Assembly: GCA_015345905.1 (NCBI GenBank)
Contig: JADDTR010000009.1
Location: 791,768 to 855,767 of the forward strand
Reading direction: 5' to 3'
DNA length: 64,000 nucleotides
DNA from: Aotearoamyces nothofagi
Lineage: Eukaryota > Ascomycota > Leotiomycetes > Leotiales > Tympanidaceae
Shown in pieces: positions 56,901 to 64,000 of the stretch (positions are counted from its first letter, which is position 1; each line of letters starts with the position of its first letter). The position numbers were made by a program, and so were the translations under genes. Under the pieces are notes generated by a model that made no database searches, was not told the DNA's origin, and worked only from the letters and a program-made list of their open reading frames with translations.

Positions 56901-59000
56901 GTTTGCTAGTCTCTTATAAATGCTTGAGTTGTATACAAGCAGTATATTCAATGAGGCCAAGATAGATGACAGTCTTTCTAGTACTACAATCGAAGGCATT
57001 AATTCTACCATCTATAATACTCTGCTCTATATTATATATCATCTTAATACCTACTTGGTAAATTAGCCCTGTCTCTTATAACTGTAGTTATAAGACTTAC
57101 TGATTACCTACCAGGGCTGGTAACTCTTTCCTTAGATTCTAAATCTACAAGTTATCCGATCCACCCTAAGGGCCTTATACAACTCAAGGTAACCAGCACT
57201 TGTAACCGATACTATACTTACCTTCTCTATCGTCTTCCAAAAGCGATTTATATCAGCTATATATACTTCGTTGTATAGCTTGTTGCCTTCGATACTACTA
57301 ATAGAGTTGTCCTAGACGGCCTGCTAGATAATATACTTACTGAGCTTGTCCTTTGTTGAGGTTCCAACGTTGTAGATAATCTTTGTCTACTTGCCCTCTT
57401 GCTTTATAAATAGGCCAATTTGCCCTCTAGTAAACAGCAGTTGTAGAGTATTCTTGAGGTTGGTGGTAAGGTTGCTGCCCTGGCTGATGTAAAGAGTAGT
57501 ATCGCTATACTAGCCTTCTATCTTATCCTCGACCTCTTCTGTCAAGACAATCTTGGTAGGCTTATCTTCACCCTCGATACTCTTGTCGTTCGATTTATCG
57601 TCGATAGACTCCTCTACCAACTCCTTATCACTAGTACTATAGGTAGAGATATCTAGGTCAACATCTATAAAGAACTTAGATAGATCTACAACCACCCTCT
57701 TCAATACAATATATTTCGCCTTATCTACTGCCTCCCTTATCTATACCTACTGCTCCGTTTAGTAAAAGTGTCGAACCAATAAGTATATATAGTACTAGTC
57801 CTCTATAGTATACTCAACTAACAATACACTCTTAGCAGTCTCATTAGAGAAATACTAAAAGTTCTATAAAATGAGTCTATATATAATATTAACCTAAGTA
57901 GTATAGCCTCTAGTAGAATTGTTTACAGCTTTGATACTAAGGAGCTCATTTCAGATTGGAATAGTACTACTGTTGAAGACATTGCAATACTCAGTTGGAG
58001 TTGTAATAATAGTCTCGAATATCGCTTTTATACTCTAAGACAAACCCTCGATATAGTCTAATACAGCAAAGCTGTTCTTTTATATCTTAAAGAATTCGGT
58101 GAGTAGTTTTCTATTCTCTGGAATAGTAGTATCAGTATACAATATATCTGATAACTGTAGTTACTAGATCTACCTTTATATACAAATATCAGGTCATTTA
58201 GAGCAACAGTATTAGTAAGGCCTAGATAGCCAGCTATTGTTGCTTTGTTATTCTCTAGGTTCAGAGTATAAATATATACTCTGGCTAGATTTGTATTAAT
58301 CGCCTTCTTCTTAAGGTCGATATTGGTCTTTTAGAAAGGCTTGTAGGCTGTTTTGACTGTTTTGGCTATAGTAGATAAACTTAGTATAGGAGCTAATATC
58401 GCCGACGACGAAGCTATATTAGTAGCTCTTGCTCTCGATTGGAATGCTATAATTACCAGATATTGAAACCCTATTCAACTCTAGTCAAGATAGAAGGACT
58501 AGGCTGTCTAGAAGAAATTGTTCAGTAGCAAAGATTTACCTTAATCTTATAGTAATCTTAGACTCGATATTAGAGTATAGTATAGAATATACTCTTAGAG
58601 TAGATCGATAGCTAATAACTATAGCAATGTTAATAAGTATATATAAGATATACTCTATCGACTAGCAGGTATTGAAATTCGAAAATGAGCTTAAAAAAGA
58701 TAAGTTGTTAGTGAAAGCCAACAATTTATATAGTCAAAATATAATAAAGTGTAAACAGGCTGTAAATAGTCACTTATTGAAGGAAAGTTACTTAGAAAAG
58801 CTATTGTATACACTTATTATAAACTCACCTTAATATACTAAGTGTTCTAGACAGCATTCGATGATTTTAGTTGTTTTGTAGAAAGGTAAAGAGAGGTAAG
58901 AATTGTAAAGCTGTAAATATACTACTGAAACGACTATTTAGGCCTAGTATATTATAATGTAACTACAGTTATTATACTCCTATAAGCGAGGGCTGAGGTT
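53984..59000 (-). pseudogene. RIP-damaged SNF2-family helicase, copy A
   Basis: Only fragments of reading frame remain. Near 57290-57190 the minus strand reads DNSISSIEGNKLYNEVYIAD and INRFWKTIEK, preceded by in-frame TAGs. Near 55690-55480 it reads NAWYKKWDNYRVIYLFRYTK, then GPSIKLQYLYYL after correcting nothing but the frame. Near 54900 is the degraded motif VI region that in copy B reads RIYRLGQTEVQN. The C-terminal acidic repeat region lies at 54480-53984. The 5' limit near 59 kb is a guess. Many stops are TAG/TAA where copy B or the family has CAG, CAA or TGG. Confidence 0.6.
55180..55450. repeat. 29-bp palindrome-bearing minisatellite
   Basis: About nine units of roughly 29 bp, AGGCTCTTATAACTGCAGTT plus ATAGAAGGC, each containing the palindrome ATAACTGCAGTTAT or a variant. 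The array interrupts the helicase relic and may mark a former intron or inserted sequence. Confidence 0.85.
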
Positions 59001-60131
59001 CTAGGGGGTCGGAATCGGAGATCAATACTCTGAATAGGAGAGTATTTATAGAAGCAAGAACTAGTAGAGTCTCAACAATTATAAGCATTTGTAGCAAGAT
59101 CTAGGGTTGTAGTTGAGTTTGCTGTATATAGTTGGATAACTGCAGTTAAAGCTAGACTTATAGATAGCAGCTACCTAAGGTTTATAGAGATTGTATAGCT
59201 AGACAGCTACCCTTGTATAATAATTGAAGTAAGAGCTATAGTAATCTAGGGCTTTATATACTATAAGTAGATCAGTAGAGAAGAAGGACACCGAAGAATC
59301 AGAAGAGTAGCTTATATATATATCCTATATCTAACAAAGGATTACAATACTCGGCTCAGTCTATAGCCTAGATCTGTTAGACAATGAAGTGAATAAAGAA
59401 CCTAATGTAGAATACTATAATAAAGAGGTTAATATATACCATTGAGCTATTGGATATCTAATCTCAATGATATCTCCTTGTCTCAGTCTTTATTGCTTTA
59501 GATGACTCTATCCAAATATAGTCGACTCTAGATAATATAAACAATAGGGTTTCTAGACTTGTAGTATATTACCTAGAAGCTTAGGAGGGTCCTGAACTCG
59601 GCTTGGAACACTTCTATATATTACCTAATATATAGTAATCTAGAAAGAGAATATATATCTAGAACAATACATCAAATATTATACTCGACCACTTGGTTAC
59701 TTGTAGTTAGAGAGTAGTAGAGCAATAGTTGATATCAGTAGCTAAAGTAATATAGATATTGCTTCTGAAAGTGCCATCAACTTTCAACTCTAGCTCTAAT
59801 ATTACCTTTATATATACACCTCTGATAACTGTAGTTATATACTCATCTTATAACTGCAGTTATCAAGAGCAAGTGAGAGTCAGTTATATACACCTCTGAT
59901 AACTGTAGTTACCAAGAGCAAGTGAGAATCAGCTATATATACTTCTGATAACTGGTAGTATATATTAAAGTACTATATCTTATCTATCTCTATAATCTAG
60001 TAGATTATATATAATCTATACCAAGGCCTATACAAAAAATGTTGGTATGTATACAGCTGCTAGTACATTATATTAGATCTGTATATAAATACTATAGTAA
60101 GTTACTATAAGGTAATACAAAGGTCTTAGCA

Positions 60132-60604
60132 CTTATTAGGTATATGAAATTCAAAGGAGGTATAGATATCTAAATCTACCTAATTTGTCTAAGTAACACC
60201 CTTTGTATAACTTCTTCGACATTTACAAGTATACACCTTGAATCTCCAGCAGTGTCTATCCTTAAACAACTCAATTCATCGAATTACAATGAATATTTAT
60301 CTAGTGGTATATATTAAAGTACTATATCTTATTGTAATTTACTGTATTTTATAATAGCTTATAGTAANCTTATTAGGTATATGAAATTCAAAGGAGGTAT
60401 AGATATCTAAATCTACCTAATTTGTCTAAGTAACACCCTTTGTATAACTTCTTCGACATTTACAAGTATACACCTTGAATCTCCAGCAGTGTCTATCCTT
60501 AAACAACTCAATTCATCGAATTACAATGAATATTTATCTAGTGGTATATATTAAAGTACTATATCTTATTGTAATTTACTGTATTTTATAATAGCTTATA
60601 GTAA
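60132..60604. other. Duplicated 236 bp flanking N at 60368 (assembly join)
   Basis: Bases 60132-60367 are repeated at 60369-60604 with one N between, matching an unmerged contig overlap. Confidence 0.85.
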
Positions 60605-62583
60605 CCTACTATAAGGTACAGCAAGAATAACTGCAGTTATAGGATATATACAATTCTAAGGACTATATACATTGCAATCTATATAATTTGCTTAAGTAAT
60701 ACATTTTATACAACTTATTCGATATTTACAAGTATATATATTGAAACTCTAGTAGTCTATATACTTCAATTCATTGAATTACTTTGAAGATTTATCTAGT
60801 AGAGTACAATATATTACAATAACCTATTGTAAGATATAGTATATTATAGTAACTTACTATAAGATACTGTATATTACAATAACCTACTATAAGATACTAT
60901 ATATTACAATAACCTACTATAAGATACTATATATTACAATAACCTACTATAAGATACTATATATTACAATAACCTACTATAAGATACTATATATTACAAT
61001 AACCTACTATAAGATACTATATATTACAATAACCTACTATAAGATACTATATATTACAATAACCTACTATAAGGTACAGCAAGAATAACTGCAGTTATAG
61101 GATATATACAATTCTAAGGACTATATACATTGCAATCTATATAATTTGCTTAAGTAATACATTTTATACAACTTATTCGATATTTACAAGTATATATATT
61201 GAAACTCTAGTAGTCTATATACTTCAATTCATTGAATTACTTTGAAGATTTATCTAGTAGAGTACAATATATTACAATAACCTATTGTAAGATATAGTAT
61301 ATTATAGTAACTTACTATAAGATACTGTATATTACAATAACCTACTATAAGATACTATATATTACAATAACCTACTGTAAGATACTATATATAACACTTA
61401 GACTCTTAGTAAAGATCAATTGCTACTAGTTCTATAATTCACTCCTTTGCTATATCTCTATAGTATACTATACTTGATAACTACAGTTATAGTATAATAT
61501 ATAGGTATATAATAACTGTAGTTATAGCATGTCAAATAGATACTTAGTAACTGCAGTTATAGCATGTTGAATAGGCTCTTAGTAACTGTAGTTATAGCAT
61601 GTCTAGTAGACACTTTATAACTACAGTTATTATATATTAGATAGGCACTTTATAACTGCAGTTATTATATATTAGATAGATACTCTCTCTATATTAAGAT
61701 CAAAAAATCGATTGTCTAAAAGCCAAATAGATATCTAACAATGTCTAAAACAGCCAACTTCTAATCTATAACACCATTTATAAAACAACTTACTCTCTCT
61801 ACTTCAATATACTATTNAGCTTATAGTAACCTACTATAAGGTACAGCAAGAATAACTGCAGTTATAGGATATATACAATTCTAAGGACTATATACATTGC
61901 AATCTATATAATTTGCTTAAGTAATACATTTTATACAACTTATTCGATATTTACAAGTATATATATTGAAACTCTAGTAGTCTATATACTTCAATTCATT
62001 GAATTACTTTGAAGATTTATCTAGTAGAGTACAATATATTACAATAACCTATTGTAAGATATAGTATATTATAGTAACTTACTATAAGATACTGTATATT
62101 ACAATAACCTACTATAAGATACTATATATTACAATAACCTACTATAAGATACTATATATAATACTTAGACTCTTAGCAAAGATCAATTGCTGCTGGTCCT
62201 ATAATTCACTCCTTTGCTATATCTCTATAGTATACTATACTTGATAACTACAGTTATAGTATAATATATAGGTATATAATAACTGTAGTTATAGCATGTC
62301 AAATAGATACTTAGTAACTGCAGTTATAGCATGTTGAATAGGCTCTTAGTAACTGTAGTTATAGCATGTCTAGTAGACACTTTATAACTACAGTTATTAT
62401 ATATTAGATAGGCACTTTATAACTGCAGTTATTATATATTAGATAGATACTCTCTCTATATTAAGATCAAAAAATCGATTGTCTAAAAGCCAAATAGATA
62501 TCTAACAATGTCTAAAACAGCCAACTTCTAATCTATAACACCATTTATAAAACAACTTACTCTCTCTACTTCAATATACTATT
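60593..62583. other. Repeated block around N at 61817
   Basis: Sequence from 60593 restarts at 61818. The right-hand copy ends at 62583 (766 bp), matching the left one minus one 458-bp tandem unit. At least part is likely contig overlap placed twice, so the real copy number here is unknown. Confidence 0.65.
60850..61075. repeat. 30-bp tandem array
   Basis: About seven or eight near-perfect head-to-tail copies of a 30-bp unit (ATATTACAATAACCTACTAT plus AAGATACT and flanking AT). The matching place in copy A has about three units. Confidence 0.9.
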
Positions 62584-62904
62584 CTACATTCTTACAACTG
62601 GTGTACTACCTCTTTTTTGGAGAAGGCTCACCTTCTGCTATACTGTACACTACTCTTGCAGACCTCTTCTGTTTCCTATCTGCCTCTTCAGTTGCCTCCT
62701 CTAAGGCTGGGCCTTCTGCTATCTTGGTATCTGAATCTAGTAGGTCAGAGAGTGGGCTCGAAAGTAAGGAACCAACCTCCTTATCATTATCATCAACAAC
62801 AGCTTTATTGAGGTCTTCGATGTTACTACCAGCGACATCAATACCGAGCTGGTTGACCTCAGTAGCAAGGCCAACAATATACAGCTCTTCGACCTCAGTA
62901 GTAG

Positions 62905-63035
62905 GGCCAGTAATAAGAGGCTCCTCTGCTGCAGTTGGGCCAGCGACAACTGGCTCCTCTGCTGCAGCGGGGCCAGCGACAACAGGCTCTTCTACTACAG
63001 CAGGGCCAGCAACAACAGGCTCTTCTGCTGCATCC
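62905..63035. repeat. 30-33 bp coding repeats
   Basis: Minus-strand units encode AEEPVVAGPA-like decapeptides three to four times near the helicase C-terminus; the copy A equivalent lies at about 54290-54440. Confidence 0.75.
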
Positions 63036-63313
63036 TTTATTACAATGTCTAATAACACTAGTTAGTATATTACCCTACTTATATAAACTGTAGTTAATAG
63101 ACCTACCTTCTTCACCTCCTAGAGCTGCTATTCTTCTCTTCTCTATTGCCTCTGCCTGCTTTGCCCGTTCGATGGTGCCAGTCTTAGCAGTAGCGGTTGT
63201 CTCGTTTGCCTTTAGGCCCTTGTCCTTCTCTAAACAAGTACTATCCTGCTTCAGCTTATCCTTAGTATATAAGTCCAGGCTGCCCCATTTTATACAGGAG
63301 CATTGCTGGCCCA

Positions 63314-63786
63314 GCATCTTCCTCACCAGTTCCTCGGCATTGTCTAATATCTCCTCTGCAACCTTGCTCTTGAACCTTGCCTCTCCGGCAAGCTGGGCAA
63401 CCATCTTGACAGAAGCTCTTGCCTGTAATACCTGGTTATATAAATGGTTGCAGGTCAGGATATAGACATTCTGAACTTCCGTTTGCCCCAAGCGATAGAT
63501 TCGACCAATTGTCTATAGGATTGTGTTTATATTATTGGCTATATCCATGNGCATCTTCCTCACCAGTTCCTCGGCATTGTCTAATATCTCCTCTGCAACC
63601 TTGCTCTTGAACCTTGCCTCTCCGGCAAGCTGGGCAACCATCTTGACAGAAGCTCTTGCCTGTAATACCTGGTTATATAAATGGTTGCAGGTCAGGATAT
63701 AGACATTCTGAACTTCCGTTTGCCCCAAGCGATAGATTCGACCAATTGTCTATAGGATTGTGTTTATATTATTGGCTATATCCATG
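63314..63786. other. Duplicated 236 bp flanking N at 63550 (assembly join)
   Basis: Bases 63314-63549 reappear at 63551-63786, separated only by the N. The duplication breaks the helicase frame artificially. Confidence 0.85.
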
Positions 63787-64000
63787 ATAATAGTATAATG
63801 GCATGCCCCCTACAGATTAACATCTAGTGAGCTGGTTTGGAAATTTGTAACTAGAATATCCACTGGTGCCTTCAGGTCATTGAATGTTTAGATCGTCTTG
63901 TATCGATCAATTTACAAGTATATAGAGCAGAGACTAAGGACATTAAGTCCGAGGTTTGTAAAGAAAGCTTCTAAGACCCTATATACTAGTTAGTCAAAAA

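Larger units (their letters stand above)
52776..59980. repeat. Large repeat unit, copy A (about 7.2 kb)
   Basis: Copy A starts with CTAGTAGATTATATATAATC and CCAAGGCCTATACAAAAAAT, and the same sequence reappears at about 59990 as copy B. It contains AT-rich arrays, many ATAACTGCAGTTAT palindromes and a RIP-damaged SNF2-type helicase on the minus strand. Compared with copy B, changes are mostly C to T or G to A in CA/TG context. Confidence 0.75.
59980..64000. repeat. Large repeat unit, copy B (runs off window)
   Basis: The second copy of the unit begins near 59980 in the same orientation as copy A. It is less decayed in its helicase part. Internal arrays are longer than in copy A, partly through a true 458-bp tandem duplication (60605 and 61063) and partly through contig-join duplicates at N positions. 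Confidence 0.7.
62601..64000 (-). pseudogene. SNF2-family helicase C-terminus, copy B (damaged, incomplete)
   Basis: On the minus strand from the window edge the frame reads FNDLKAPVDILVTNFQTSSL, then VNL-stop-GACHYTIIMD and NNINTIL-stop-TIGRIYRLGQTEVQN. These are SNF2 helicase motifs V and VI. Both stops are TAG exactly where the family has Gln (CAG), as expected from C-to-T change at CpA. After motif VI, VLQARASVKMVAQLAGEARF matches the usual post-helicase helix. A charged region follows, then a 3' frame (63058-62606) with about three to four VEEPVVAGPA-type repeats, ending in PSPKKR. The pieces are split by the N at 63550 and its 236-bp duplicate. The gene starts outside the window. Confidence 0.75.

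Overview
The window is nuclear DNA from a filamentous ascomycete (Pezizomycotina; gene content fits Eurotiomycetes, but the species cannot be named). Evidence: genes broken by 42-153 bp introns with GT/AG ends and CTAAC/CTGAC-like branch sites, fungal families (Yaf9, Syf2, Trk potassium transporter, POT peptide transporter, GT32 mannosyltransferase, berberine-bridge oxidase), large GC-rich intergenic regions, and an AT-rich right end with C-to-T decay typical of repeat-induced point mutation (RIP). Gene models were built by hand from splice signals and frame continuity; all listed exon chains keep an open frame.

Layout. 0.7-9.4 kb: glutathione transferase, isochorismatase-type cysteine hydrolase, alkaline ceramidase (-), Ctr copper transporter (-), AIF/FSP1-like FAD oxidoreductase. 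9.4-17 kb: mostly gene-poor GC-rich DNA with one secreted CAP protein. 17-22 kb: POT/PTR2 peptide transporter and a Trk-type potassium transporter. 22.5-27.4 kb: compact housekeeping block, Yaf9 (-), Coq11-like reductase (+), Syf2 (-), probable mitochondrial protein (+), with short shared promoters of about 170-230 bp. 27.4-37.6 kb: a decayed gene, GT32 mannosyltransferase (-), a 3.2 kb GC-rich divergent intergenic region, membrane acyltransferase 3, secreted FAD oxidase. 39.5-43.7 kb: ketopantoate-reductase-like enzyme (-) and an intronless, bacterial-looking succinate-semialdehyde-type aldehyde dehydrogenase.

44-50.7 kb looks like an accessory segment: a head-to-head pair of unknown coiled-coil loci, one apparently split by a 42-44 bp tandem duplication and an in-frame TAG, a relic fragment of the same gene 6.5 kb away, a protein-kinase gene and a further gene relic. 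50.7-64 kb is AT-rich, repeat-dominated and essentially without intact genes: a 23-bp minisatellite, then two tandem copies of an approximately 7.2 kb unit carrying a RIP-damaged SNF2-family helicase on the minus strand, saturated with the palindrome ATAACTGCAGTTAT.

The most notable unexplained items are a dispersed LTR-like repeat of about 150 bp present three times (19.6, 35.0, 50.9 kb), the helicase repeat unit with its palindromes, and the split coiled-coil locus with its divergent partner. Four single-N positions are each followed by a copy of sequence already present to their left. For three of them the copy is exact and immediate, so part of the apparent repetition is unmerged contig overlap rather than biology.
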